Shown: positions 44,741 through 56,797, numbered from the stretch's first letter. The stretch is 62,000 nt of DNA from Tubiluchus corallicola (GCA_030141605.1 JAQGDQ010000285.1:1-62000); one strand, 5' to 3'. Numbers and translations are program-made. Notes: generated by a model from the letters alone, not told the origin.

Positions 44741-46372
44741 TCACTGAATTACACAACAGCATCTCTGCTTATTGTCCTCACCAACAACCTCAACACTGCT
44801 GAATTTGTACTTTGTTTCTGTATAGGCATGATCGCCGGAACCCGATTTGTCCTTCTCCCTACTTGCCCTTCTAAAAACATTGGTATCAAGAATACGTAAC
44901 CCATTCGACGTTCGTCGATTACTCTTTGAATCTGGAGACGCCTCTGTAGCATTTTTCTTGGTTGCGTCGATCTCTAATGGATTTTCCAAATCATCGGATG
45001 CATCTCTGCTGTTCGTCTCTTCGTGTGAAGCTGAATTTGATGCACCAATTTTGATGGCAAGGTCTAGTCGTTCCATAGCAGTGGGAGCTACACTATCGCC
45101 ATTGTCCTTTATAGAATGAGCATCAGGTTTTCTGGTATTAAGTTTTGGTGACTGTCTCGGTGAAACACGTTTCTGCATACTGTGCAAATCTTTGTGAGCC
45201 TTTTTTACCATACTGGGTGAAGACGGCACAGCTATATCAACGTCAGCAATATTTACTGGCTCTTTGGTTTCATTTTGCAATGCCCTCACTCTTGCCTCTT
45301 CCTGAGCTTCCCTTCTTGAAAGAGCTGTTTTGTCTCTTATGCTAGTTCGCCTGATAGACTGGCTTCGGGTGTTGGTACTTTGTCTGCGCATGTGAAGTGG
45401 TCGGCGGGATAAGTTATACTCAATCTCGCTCTTTAACTCAATGATTCGATCTCGCAAATCAGGATCTTCACAAATGTCAAATGGCGTTTCATCATTGTGA
45501 GTCGTAGCCTCAATGTCTGCACCATTAGATACTAATATTTCTAGTAGGTGAGCATGACCCCAGCAAGCAGCAGCATGAATTGGCTGCCAGCCGTCGTCAT
45601 CTTGAGCATCCAAGCTAGCATGATTATCTAGTAAAAGTTCAACTACTGTTATGTAACCATTAGCACTAGCAACATGTAAAGGAGTTGCACCAACTTCATT
45701 CCTGTATTCTATGCTTTGGCCTGTTTCAATCAATATTTTTGTGTCCTTATACATCTGATGCTCGGTTGCTGATCTAGTTTCATCAATTAACTCTTGGGTC
45801 ACGCCTCTACCAGCCATAACTGACTCAATGTAATCTAATGTGATTTCATCTTCACAAATATCATAGGCCATATTTCCATCAGCATTCACAGCTAACAAAT
45901 CAGCACCCTTGTTTATAAGTAGCTTGACTAGATGTAAGTGACCACATGTGGCTGCTGCATGTAGTGGTGTCCATAATTCGGAATCTGTAGCATTAACATT
46001 AGCATTAAATTCTAATAATAGTTGCATCATTTCTTCACTGTCATCAATGCAACACTGATGCAGAGCTGTTAGGCCATCGTCATTGGTCACATCCGGACTT
46101 ACGCCTTTTGTTAATAACCTACGAACTTCTTCCACGTCATTTCTTGATGCACTTTCCAGAAGGACAACAGAAGGATCAAACTGTACTTGCGTGACCTGCT
46201 GCTTCTGTTTAACAGCAGAGTTCTTCTTTTTCTTTGAACTCAACTCCTTTTCTCGGTGAGAATATTTCTTCAGTTGTTGGCTACGTCGTTTCCGAGCGTG
46301 CTTCAAGCGCTCTTGCATAGGCATTTTCTCCAGCATGGGCATTTCTGCCATTAATTCTGAATGTTCAACCAT
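44741..46372 (-). CDS. PPP1R16: Protein phosphatase 1 regulatory subunit 16-type (MYPT3/TIMAP) ankyrin protein
   Basis: 543 residues in one uninterrupted coding exon. The family targets PP1 catalytic subunit to the plasma membrane. Visible: a charged, coiled-coil-like N-terminus (1-55), a PP1-binding RVxF-type motif VQF at 63-65 within TQVQFDPSVVLLE (vertebrate relatives have VSFEASV..LLEA), ankyrin repeats at about 68-165 (GLTALHQCC, WTPLHAAATCGHLHLV) and 225-305 (GATPLHVASANGYITVV, GWQPIHAAACWGHAHLL), then a Ser/Arg-rich tail. The last residues are RCCCVIQ, a CaaX prenylation box (CVIQ; Gln at the end favours farnesyl) with neighbouring Cys that could be palmitoylated. Prenylated ends are a hallmark of PPP1R16A/B. 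Vertebrate genes have many coding introns and this one has none. Confidence 0.93.
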   Translation of the reverse strand: MVEHSELMAEMPMLEKMPMQERLKHARKRRSQQLKKYSHREKELSSKKKKNSAVKQKQQVTQVQFDPSVVLLESASRNDVEEVRRLLTKGVSPDVTNDDGLTALHQCCIDDSEEMMQLLLEFNANVNATDSELWTPLHAAATCGHLHLVKLLINKGADLLAVNADGNMAYDICEDEITLDYIESVMAGRGVTQELIDETRSATEHQMYKDTKILIETGQSIEYRNEVGATPLHVASANGYITVVELLLDNHASLDAQDDDGWQPIHAAACWGHAHLLEILVSNGADIEATTHNDETPFDICEDPDLRDRIIELKSEIEYNLSRRPLHMRRQSTNTRSQSIRRTSIRDKTALSRREAQEEARVRALQNETKEPVNIADVDIAVPSSPSMVKKAHKDLHSMQKRVSPRQSPKLNTRKPDAHSIKDNGDSVAPTAMERLDLAIKIGASNSASHEETNSRDASDDLENPLEIDATKKNATEASPDSKSNRRTSNGLRILDTNVFRRASREKDKSGSGDHAYTETKYKFSSVEVVGEDNKQRCCCVIQ

Positions 46373-46489
46373 CTTGACTTTGTTATGAGGTCGGACAAAG
46401 TAGATTTACTGTTTTGCAGTAGTTCCCTGTCTAGTATAGCTTTGGCATTTCTAATTGTAATTTTCGTCCCTGTTTCATCGAATGTATAC
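46373..46489 (-). other. 5' UTR part of the PPP1R16-type coding exon, with splice acceptor
   Basis: Upstream of the ATG on the minus strand lies a T-run and CAG acceptor (TTTTTTTTCAG|GTATACATTCG) with the exon starting at 46489. At least one upstream non-coding exon is therefore expected. A possible donor (CTATCT|GTAAGTTAG) lies near 47586, but I cannot confirm that it is used. Confidence 0.6.
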
Positions 46490-49029
46490 CTGAAAAAAAA
46501 ATCACAATAAAGCTAAATCAATTCAGTTAGCACTAGCAAAGCCAAATCTGTATATCAATTTTATGAAAATTCTGTAAAATATGGATATGCCATGGGACAC
46601 TTCAGTGAAGTGGACAGTGGAAAAATATCCATGCAATTCCAGGTAGAACTTCGAATCGATATGTGCAAGTTAGAATCTATCATTAAATACAAATCAGGAA
46701 CATGAAAGGAACATTCTGATGCATATAAATTGAAAGTGAGACAAAATGAAATATCGTACAATGATATTACGAAGTGTGGACAGTGTAAAACATTAATTTT
46801 TAAAACAATTTCCCAGGCGATTGTAGCTAGCACTAGGTAAACTATAGCTTCTACAAGTTAGAATAAGAATTCTACGTGGAGTCACAATAGAAAAAAATCT
46901 AATAATTACTGTTTTAATTCTCACTGCATCTGTTACAAACACAACTCAAATAAAACAATCGTGCAACAAGTAACACATTTAATTTTATTTTCAGCAAGTT
47001 ATGAAAAACTTCTCACGGTTTTAAGTGAATGTAAATATTAATACTCAAGTTAAGCAAAGTGCATAATACAAACAACGATATTTCTAAACAAATCTATACT
47101 GGGTGTTTCAGCTCATAAATAATTAAGGAATTTACAGTGAAAGTTTTAAACAAAATTTCAATTTTCAGTTTATAGTATAACAAATTTTAATACTATGGCT
47201 TTTATCCCACAGTTAATGAATTTGAAAATTTTTAGACATTTATTTATTTAAAAAAACTTTTATCTATACCCAATTCAAACTATCAAGTATCTTGAGTTCA
47301 CCCACTGATAGTTTCATATCACTTGGCAAAATATATGGTATATTATAGACAATACATTGACAGAAGTGCTAATTATCAATTTTAAGAAAAAAACTTGATT
47401 TATGGCATTCTCTGTAACTGATTGAATTCAGTAAGTCATAGCCTTCAAACCAGACTTGCAATGGGCAATGCATGTGCCTTATGATATGTAGCTCTTTAAA
47501 GATTTCAATGAAAACGACTGAGCACAAACTACTCTGGAATAAAATGACACCTGACAATGGGAAAGATAAAGTTGCACAACTAACTTACAGATAGAAAGGC
47601 AATGTATTACAGGTCTCGCTGATGACTTGTCATCACAGTGTTGCTGTTTCTAGTAGCATACTTATATGGTTAGTCAAAAAAATGTTCAAGCATATCAAAA
47701 ATTCAGTAATTTGCAGCAAGCAAATTTAAATCACGAAACATATACGCACTATACATCTCGTGCACAGTAAAAAAATCAATTCATTTTACTGTTTCTAACT
47801 TTGCTATTTCTAGATGTGGAGTACTTTGATCTTTGGTACCACGTTGCTTTAATACTATTGGCAACACAAAGGTGGATCCAGGATCAGTTCAGAGCCTTGA
47901 GACACAAAAACGTTTCTCCACTGATTTATGGGATGCTGGAAATTGGAGTGGAAACAAGGGTCTCTTTCTTTGTACTTTGTATTTAGACTTGTTGTTTATA
48001 TGATTTCACATTTAAGGTTCTGAAGGTATAAGCAGCTGCACTGGTGTTACAGTCACACTCAATACTGTATATGGCATAGAGTTTATCGATAGATACTTAA
48101 AGATAACAGTTCAGTTTAGCCCACAAGTGCTAACTAATAACTACTATCTAGATACCAAAATTGTAGAAGAAAAAAGTTAAAGGTCTGTTTATAGAAATTA
48201 CGAAGATAAACTGACAAGTCCATTCCGGGCATTTCAGAAAACTTTGTTATAGTTGAGGAACCTTGAGAGTTCAGAAAAATGTCGAAGACTAAAAAACTCA
48301 ATTTAAAAGGAGCAGAATTCTAACTATGCATAACACTTTATAAGCAACAACTCTTCCAAAAGAAGGAGAACTTTCAGTACTACTCAAGTATTAACATTTT
48401 GACTAAACTGTTCAGCAAAACAGCACACATTCAAAGGTAAAATAAACAATCGTTATTACTAATACACAATGTGTTATCTAGTCATGATCTTATTAATAAT
48501 TGGAGCCAAAAGTATTATTCGAAAAAAAATTGCAGGCCACACATGACAACCACTGAAAAAAGGTGTTAGCCATCAGCCACTCAACCAAGGAGTAAACCAA
48601 ACCTTTTTACACTTATTGGCATAATACTAATTAGACATGTCTTTTAAATTTTTGGGCATGACTAGAAATATTCACCACCCCTTGTATACATTAGGTGAGT
48701 AGTACTCAGGCTTGCAGTGAGTAGCTGAAAGGCATTATGTTTTCTTGTAATTATTTAGAAACTCACATGTTACAATGCCATAATTTTTATGCAAACTGCT
48801 TGCACGAAAAAATTGTGAAAAAAAACTGATTTTGAGCACAACAAGCTAATATGAACGTTAGTAGCATCGAGGGATTCACTGAATTCAAGATTAGAAAAGA
48901 CGTCAATGCTGCCATCTTCAATTTAAGATGATAATAGTAACTATAAGTAAAAAATGAGAAAAATCAAAAGCCCGATGAAAGCAGATGTTAATACATTCTT
49001 GTAGAGTTTCCAGATGAACCTTTGCAGCT
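46490..49029. other. Probable intron/upstream DNA of the PPP1R16-type gene
   Basis: AT-rich with no supported coding exon. Short open frames (46561-46833 minus, 47801-47986 plus) have no domains. Confidence 0.4.
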
Positions 49030-49032
49030 TTA

Positions 49033-49954
49033 GGCCCATTTCACAGTGAGGACACAAGGAAAATGATGCACGGAATTGCTGTCAGAAAATTTCCGATTTT
49101 TTCTCGAAATCCTAGTTACCTGCAACTACAATTACTCGTCAACAAGGACAAGGAAAACGACGTCATGTTTTCTCTAAGTGCTTACTACGATTGTGATAGT
49201 ATTAATTATCATCGTTATGGGGTTCACCCAATTAACGAAACAAGACAGCACCGTGGTAGTTGTTGCAACCTTGTATGGGCATTTGAAAGATGATGGGGAG
49301 AAATTATACAATTATACTAGAATGACTCCCGACACTGCATTGACTCTCTAACTTTGTAATTTGATATTTTATGCCATATAATTATGTCTAAATTAAGTCA
49401 TAGTTGTTGTATTTTATCAAATGCAAAGTACAATTATTAATATTAATCAATGTAATGTTATACCTGCTTGTTTTTTTAGGAAAGTCCCACTAACCACTTC
49501 AAAATTTGAAAATACACATACATGTGTGTAAAATAAATATATGCATGCATTATTTTTCTTTTTCATGAATATAGCCGTCACTGTTGTATTAATAAAACAC
49601 AACATCATCCGTCTGTTAAAACAGAGATTAAGTCTTATAAATTTATGCTGAAATGCGTTAATAGATGTTCGTTAAAAAAGAAAGAATTAATTGAGCAGTT
49701 AAATTTTAATCTGAATTCTGCGAGGATTGCTCACGAAAATGGTACTTGCACTATGTGGCAATTTTCCTCATGAGGAAGATGCATAGCTTATAGCTGGCAG
49801 TAGAATCCTCACGAGGAATTGCACAAGGAAATTTCTTCAAGATGCATCACTGTGAAATGCACCACAGAAAACAATGTTTCTATTCTCGTGAGGAATGCCG
49901 CAAGGAATTTCTCCTTGAGAAATTTTGCTGTGCATCCTCTCTGTGAAATGGGCC
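49033..49954 (+). mobile_element. PIF/Harbinger-like DNA transposon, non-autonomous
   Basis: Terminal inverted repeats GGCCCATTTCACAGTGAGGA (left) and its near-complement TCCTCTCTGTGAAATGGGCC (right), flanked by a 3-bp TTA duplication at 49030-49032 and 49955-49957. The 3-bp TWA target is the mark of PIF/Harbinger. A transposase N-terminal remnant is inside (see next entry). Inner sequence has several CCTCA(C/T)GAGG palindromes. A second, decayed copy is at 29285-29985. Confidence 0.82.
49063..49359 (+). pseudogene. Harbinger transposase N-terminal remnant
   Basis: The frame at 49063-49293 ends with VHPINETRQHRGSCCNLVWA, similar to the WVHPI...R...GE(F/Y)..LV start of Harbinger nuclease-transposases. 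After a frame change at about 49290 the sequence continues DDGEKLYNYTRMTPDTALTL, matching the family's D.E.F..YFRM(S/T)...F..LL segment. The rest, including the catalytic DDE domain, is absent. A broken gene. Confidence 0.65.
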
Positions 49955-50039
49955 TTATCCTTTTTTTTGAAAGTGATAGACATTACTGCTGCTATCTAGA
50001 TTTCAAAATGGCAGATAAAAATCTGACTCTGTCAATGGA

Positions 50040-50605
50040 TGAGGAAATTTTTTAGTATATTTATCTGAAGTTTCATGGCAATCCATTGTGAATCGGCGAA
50101 GCCTTGGGCTTTTTTTTGAAAAATTAACTTGCTAATCAATCTGACGATCGATACAGAATTTGTTCTAGTATGTCTCCTATAAAGCTTCATGATGTTCCAT
50201 TGCAAATTGAAGAAGTAGAAGCTTTTTTCGAAAATAATGTTATTGTTTGAATCCCATCCCGTCAGATGATGCAGAATTTGTTCTGGCACATTCCTGTCAA
50301 GTTTCATAATGATATATTGTAAACTGGCAGGGCCTTAGGCATTTTCTCAAAATAATGTTTTTGCCACCATCTTGAATTCAAAATTTGCTGTAGCATATCC
50401 TTATGAAGTTTGTGACGACTTCCATTGCAAATTGGCAGAGCCTTGAGTTTTTTTCGAGAATAATGTTATCACCGCCATCTTCAATTCAAAATGGCAGGTC
50501 GAAAATCCAACTCCATCACTTAATGGAGAATGCATTCTAGTATATTTGTGTGAAGGTCCATGACGATCCATTGCAAATTCACGGGGAGCCTTAGACATTT
50601 TTCAA
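50040..50605 (+). repeat. Array of diverged ~110-bp units
   Basis: About five units, each with TGAAGTTTCATG(A/G)(C/T)(G/A)ATCCATTG, CAAATTGGCAGAGCCTTG, a T-run and TCGA(G/A)AATAATGTTAT, often followed by ACC(G)CCATCTTCAATTCAAAATGG. Non-coding dispersed-repeat family in tandem. Confidence 0.8.
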
Positions 50606-51045
50606 AAGGTCATCACTCCAACAGAAACAAGAACAGCAACAAGACTGAAGAACAAGACTAAAAACAACATCCATAGTTGTTCAGTTGAACATGAGTAGCT
50701 ATTTGGATCGAGCACTCAAACAAAAATTTCCTTACATTCGAATTCACAAAGATGACAGCTAGCTGTGTGGGCACCTATCTACCACACCCTAGTTCTTGGC
50801 ATCAAGGGAAAGCACACAGCCACCTTTTTCGGTTACCCTACTTACATCTTTGTCAAGCTTAAAATGTTTCCACTTAAATCCGCAAAATTTCCGATGAAAT
50901 CGAATGAACAGTTTACTCTCTCTCATTATTAGAAACTGCATTTTTGGATTGAAAGTTTGGTGTGCAAATAAACTTGATTAAAAGTTTACAATCCCATAAG
51001 TGTACGAAATATTTATCAAATCAGAAAGTTTGAAAAAATTTTCAT
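50606..51045. other. Non-coding sequence
   Basis: No gene or clear repeat recognised. Confidence 0.4.
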
Positions 51046-51117
51046 TCCACAGGGACTCAAACCCAAGACTTTCTGCTTTCCTGTCAGCTATGCTAACCAT
51101 TACACCACAGGGGCACC
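51046..51117 (-). repeat. tRNA-like SINE relic, copy 2
   Basis: Minus strand: CCTGTGGTGTAATGGTTAGC then ATAGCTGACAGGAAAGCAGA and B-box TTGGGTTTGAGTCCC. The best preserved of three related copies (20.8, 51.05 and 51.2 kb). Acceptor and anticodon stems are incomplete. Plus-strand flank AAATCAGAAAGTTTGAAAAA is shared. Confidence 0.65.
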
Positions 51118-51218
51118 CAATCTTTCACCCTCATAAATTTACTCTGAAAAGCCAACCAATGGTCTATCAAAAAACTGGAATGCCATACTAAATTAGAAAG
51201 TTGAAAGACTGAGTCTCA

Positions 51219-51283
51219 ACTGGGACTCGAATCCAAGACATTCTACTTTACATGCAGCCATGCTAACAGTTATACCACAGTGA
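51219..51283 (-). repeat. tRNA-like SINE relic, copy 3
   Basis: Same family as the copy at 51046, 100 bp away and in the same orientation: CACTGTGGTATAACTGTTAG, CATGGCTGCATG and TTGGATTCGAGTCCC. Flanked by AAATTAGAAAGTTGAAAGAC. Confidence 0.6.
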
Positions 51284-52567
51284 AAATTTGCTGGTCATAT
51301 AATGTAATAACTGTATTCCGTCTCTGTGCACTTGCCACTCACTGCTCAAGAAGTATGGACAATACTCTTACTGTTAAAGTTATAAAGATTTTTTGTGTTC
51401 AGTTAGAATGAGTAGTTGCTAAACTCAGTAGAATAGTAGTAAAATATGAAAGATTGATGAATAGAACTTCTAACATACACTGGTGCTTTTAGTTATAAAG
51501 GCACACTGGATGAAAGGTTGGACAAGCCTCTGATAAATAATCCTCTTATCATCAGTGCGGAATAACTAGTTTTATTTTGCACAGTACCTCTTTACGCTAC
51601 TGGCTCAGTTATAGTTGCTTGCTAGTTAAAAATGCTCAAAATTACACTAGCATCTACTGAATGTTTCTAAATTAGATCATTAAAGGTCTCGTAAAGAACT
51701 GGCACTGAAAGCATTTTTGAATGAATAGTTTTTGTAGTGATGCTGTGTATGAGTTTTTCAAGGCTGCCACCATGTGGCAAACTTGAGGCCCACCTCAAAA
51801 ATTTCTCTGTGAGAAATGACTGCGCATTACAGCTCTCATTCACCTCTTATTCTGAATGTCTAGTTTGATAGGCAGTTGTGTCTATATGTGTCTCTTATGC
51901 ACTTCATATGTTCATTTAGATTCTCTTTTGAACTTGAGTATGGCAAATGTACTGCTGGACCTTTAAACCTGTAATAAATTACCACTAACATTACATAGGA
52001 CACTAAATAAACAGAAGGTTAAATCACATGCAGCTTTTTTATAAATACGGAAATTAGGTCACCTTAGACAAACATGTTATACTAAGCTACCATTTTCAGT
52101 ACAGCTCTGATCATAACATGATCTACTACATATCAGCACAGAAGAATAACTTCCTGTTCATAATGAGCACTATTGGTAGCCTAAAAATTTTGTGCCTAAT
52201 GCTGATTTTAATAGCAGAAACTAGTGATCCATCAAAAAGAATATAAAAAATACTGAATCCAAACAAGAAGAAAATCAAATAATCCATTTAACCCCAAATT
52301 TTGCTTCAGAGCAGCGTGTTGAAATTGTGGCCCATTTTGAGCATACAGTTTACTGATAGAAAAACAACTGGATTTGTCGTCCTGGTGATCAATCACACAT
52401 GGCCAGTTTTAGAAAATGTAGCATCCCATTGTGAAAATCGAAGAACTGATCAAGACCTTTGCAATTAGGTAATGAGGGGGAGTAATGTTAGCCCTCGCCA
52501 TGTGCTGCATTCCACAGCTGCAAAGTCTCTCCAAACAGCTGAAAATAACGATGTTTCTCCCTGATAG
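51284..52567. other. Non-coding AT-rich sequence
   Basis: No gene recognised. Confidence 0.45.
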
Positions 52568-52650
52568 TCTTACTATTATGGGAAAATTCAGCATTACCTG
52601 GGCTACAAGTCTTACTATTATGGGAAAATTCAGCATTACCTTGGCTACAA
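52568..52650 (+). repeat. 42-bp direct tandem duplication
   Basis: TCTTACTATTATGGGAAAAT followed by TCAGCATTACCTGGGCTACAAG occurs twice in succession with one or two changes. Confidence 0.92.
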
Positions 52651-53199
52651 CACACTCACATCACTGCCGTTTTTTAAAGCTAATTTAAGGTCAGTTTTTC
52701 AAGAAAAACGATTGAATAGTTTTCTAGGACATATTTTTTTTACAGACTCAGAATCAGTTTCAGCTGTAGGTCTATACTACAGTGCACGTTGTTGTTGAAA
52801 CACGCATACATGGTTTTTATTACTGTAACGCAAAATGTAAAATTGTACTAAAGTGTCAGCTTCCTGTTACTGCTTTGCCACAGCCTGGATGGCTATTTTC
52901 TCCAAGAGTAATTAATCTGTATATAAGATTCACACTATTTTTTTGTAAATATATGTAGTCAGTTACATTCGAATGAATACAGCCTAATAAAGAAATAAAG
53001 AAACCAGCTGTTACTGATTAGTAACCGATAAATGGTTCTTGATTTCATTTCAATTAGGGTAAATGTGAAACAGAAGAATTTGATAGGGTTTTGATATGAC
53101 AAAACATTTCTCCATGACATTTCACAATAACTGCTATAAAGGTATAACATAAAGCAAAACTGCAACTTGGTAAGCATGACTGTGGTTTAGTCAAATGTG

Positions 53200-53345
53200 A
53201 TTGAGCAGTTTGCCCTAATTTTCACATTTTGGCTCCATCTCAGACCCTTAAACAGTTCCAGCTTTTTTAGTTACTTTACCGCTACTGAGCCTGTACTGCA
53301 AGTGTCTACCCTGTAAGTCTGTTTACTCTACGTATTATAATTTAG
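53200..53345 (+). repeat. Dispersed relative of the 42-kb tandem repeat
   Basis: CCCTAATTTTCACATTTTGG and CTGCAAGTGTCTACCCTGTA then AGTCTGTTTACTCTACG match the order of motifs in the 41961-42820 array. A single degenerate unit. Confidence 0.6.
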
Positions 53346-53825
53346 AAGTTTTCAATGCCTGAAACTTGATGTCTAACATAATTTGTGTCATATCACAAAA
53401 CAAATTAAAAAATTAGTGTATGAGTTCTCTAACATCTGCTGTTCGTCGATTAATTTTAAAAGTGATACATGAAAAAGTACAGAAGAATGACCATTGATTA
53501 ATGCACACCACCACAAAGCCTTTGACTGCAAATTCACACTGATTGTAAAATCTTTAAATGCTGTAAATTCCATTAGCACTGTACCACTTACAGCTGTCAT
53601 GAAGCTTACCATAAATTTTTGTTGCTTTTCTGGAAGACAGAAATCTCACAAATGTAATGGATGTTGTAAAATTTGTAATACAATTTCTTTAAGATTACAA
53701 GGTTTGTGGATGATAATTTTTTACTGACCTTTGTGGAGTATGACACATGTGGATATTTGTTTTCTTACTTAATAACATTCCTGCATTTGTAATTAAGTTA
53801 AGAGTATACAATCCAAGAAAAGGTA
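53346..53825. other. Non-coding AT-rich sequence
   Basis: No gene recognised. Confidence 0.4.
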
Positions 53826-53893
53826 CGTGGCAGAGTGGATTCGTGTGCATGCTTTATGTGTGGTAGCTTGGGTTCAAAACTTTCTGTGGACTC
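53826..53893 (+). repeat. tRNA-like SINE head (Ser/Leu-type)
   Basis: Plus strand: GTGGCAGAGTGGATTCGTGT (A-box) and GCTTGGGTTCAAAAC (B-box) in tRNA spacing. The stems do not close, so a SINE relic. Confidence 0.5.
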
Positions 53894-55541
53894 TACCATT
53901 CCGATCTAAATCTTGGCTGTTTGTCTCATAGCGAAAGGATGTCTATACATTCAAATCAGGATGAGACGCCTCTGCTGGTTTAATGTCTCATCTTAGAGGT
54001 ATATATAATAGAAGCCAGGCACAGGTTAGGCCGCAAACATTTTGTTAAGTGGGCTCTGCCCTAGAGTACTAAATTGCTACTTGCAGTGAAAAGAGAAAAA
54101 ACAAGATGGCTTGAGGAAGAGGCACTGAAAGTAAAATTAAATGCATTAAAAATGTAACGTAATTGCAATTATAAGCTGGCTAAAATAAACGAATGTGAAT
54201 TTTGAATGACATTTGTAAGATCACTATCACAGATGATTATACAGAATATGAAAGGCTTAGACCTACACAGGTTAATGAAAAAAGTATGACATCGATACAC
54301 ATTTGCAAAAAAGTAAAACAGAACATTGTTCACCAGGGTGCAAATTTACCCATTTTTTCTACTGGAAATGGGGACAGGTAGCCAAAAAAATTTGCCTGTC
54401 TCCATTTTTTTCAGTGTGTAGAGAATACTGCACAACATTAATTATACACAATAATTTAGCAACATTGTTTTTGCCTAATCTGTATTTAACTATAAATACT
54501 CATTCAATTTTTTTTGCAGCCAGTATGAGTATTATTAGCGTTATAGAGTTCGGTGGTCAGTACACACATGCTGCATGGCTGATAAGTAACTGTGTCCGAC
54601 AGCATCATAAGCAGTAAATATAACAGAGCTTTAACAAGCAATAATCAATCTCTATGTTGAATTTTGTGTAAAAAATATCGAAACATCAGCCATATATATT
54701 TTAGTCAAATATAGTTTCTTTCGTATTTTAATTTGTCTTTTAAAATAGTTCGTTTGATGTGTGAGTAAACGGAGTGTTCAAATTTAGCATGCGCCAGTGA
54801 GAATGTCATTAACATGGCGGCTTTTGTCATTTAGATGCGTCTTAGACAGCCAGATTAATTATTACTATGTTGTAAACACTAAAATTTTGTGTAAGTGGTG
54901 CATCGCTAACTGTAGATGTCAAGTTGGAAAAGATAGAAGGCTTCATTAATACGAAAATATAATAAATATGGTAACCTTAGTTTATTGGCCAAAGGGACCT
55001 GTGTTCAGACGACTTCTGCCTGTTGTCAAGTAGATTTACCAGAATTTCCAGTAAGATTGACGTTAAATTTGCACTCTGTTCATACACGATCAACGTGAAT
55101 ATTCACGCAAGTATATTTAGTTATCAACTCTTCAAATATAAATTAATCCTAAATCAATTCAGTAATTTAAACTGGGTACTAGTTTATAATGCTTCATTGT
55201 TTTTGTCACCATATTACATACCTACATAAAAGTGCTAGTAACACAGCTTATTATGATACAACATTACACCATTAGGAGTATAGGTGCAAACATTTATTAA
55301 AATCATTACTGAACTAAGAGACGTTAGTGTACCTTTAGAAATAAAAGTTCACTATAAAAAGTTTCCATTGTCTGAAAAACTATTATAAAAGTTTCTACAA
55401 AAGCAAATTTCAGCTTACGCAAAGACCCTGCAAGTCCAAATTCAATTACCACGACGTACATGTATCAAGTTAGGTACACACAAACTTTTATCAATTTGAT
55501 TTGAGTATGAGAGCTGAAATTGTGAGGAGGGTAGGAAAATA
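53894..55541. other. Non-coding AT-rich sequence
   Basis: A 104-codon frame at 54303-54617 has mixed composition but no domain and no splice support. Confidence 0.4.
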
Positions 55542-55618
55542 ATGAGAGAGAGAGAGAGAAAGAAAGTGAGTGTGTGTGTGAAAGAGAGAGAGAGGGGGGA
55601 GAGAGAAGGGGAGAGAGC
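55542..55618 (+). repeat. GA-rich low-complexity tract
   Basis: GAGA and GTGTG runs with GGGGGGAGAGA. Related in type to the 17-18 kb arrays but short. Confidence 0.85.
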
Positions 55619-56797
55619 CAATTTCTTCAGCCACTTTTTTCAATTTTCACAGTACCTGGTATTAATGACTCAAATGACTAATCGTCAGCAATCCCTGTCC
55701 AGCAGGCAGCAGATACTCATTCAGTTTCTCAGAACGGACCGCCGGTAAAGAACAGAAGAAACACAACATACAAGAAATACGGGTAGCAAAGTTTACGCTG
55801 ATATTTGGTCAACTATAACAATTACTGTAATTACTCTTCGACCAGTCAACCAGCTACTCGAAATCGAAGAATCTCGTTAACTAGACCCTAGTGAGCACTG
55901 CGACTACACTTCAAAATGTCATCGAATCACATAATGACGCATTTTATTCTACTCATGTTCATTTTCTTTGTTTGTAGCTGAAATTTTAGTTGCAAAAAGC
56001 TTGGAAACCTTTTTAACTAATGCCATGACATAAGGATAATGTAACTGATACAATTAATATCATTAAATGAACTCGATTACTGATTTGATGATGTAGATAA
56101 CTTTTGCAAGTGCAATCGCTGATTAGCAGCTCAACTTATTTCGCGATTCCTGTAAAACAGTTGTCCCGGACTGCAGCATAACAAAATAGAAAAATTATTA
56201 AATTTTTTAAAATATTGATTATTAAAAATTAGTTTTCACCATGTTGTATTTTGATATGAATTTGATTCGCCTAGCCAAACTATTTTTACAGATATCAACT
56301 TTTGTTAGTGACTTTTCAACATAAGATTTACTATTATTTACTTAATTACTATTTAATGCAATTGTGTTTTCTATAATTTTTTAAAGTTTAAAATCAACAT
56401 AAATTTGACATAAAATCAACCTTAATTATTTGCATTGCTAAACGTAACATCATGAGGTGTCATGATTTTTGCAATGTTTTAGCGGCAAAAAAAACATGAC
56501 AATAGCATACATACAGTGGCATAAACATCCTGACAGGAGGCATTAATTAGCAAGAGTAACAGCTGCAGTAACAGCAGCTGTAGTGGTACCAGTATGTAAC
56601 TAGGTTAGTATTTAGCAGCTGTACCATGCAGTAATGCTAGCAGCATCAAATAAAAAACACCACATCAAAAAAAGGCTAACAGTAGAAATTAACAATAGCA
56701 ACAACAACAAGCATGCAACAGCATGAGAAAAGTGGGACGAATTGGTAGCAAGAAGAATAGCCAGCACAACTTAACCAAGCATGACAACTTGGCTAGC
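55619..56797. other. Non-coding sequence
   Basis: 56545-56720 is rich in AACAGC/AGCAGC/CAGTAA motifs. No gene recognised. Confidence 0.4.
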
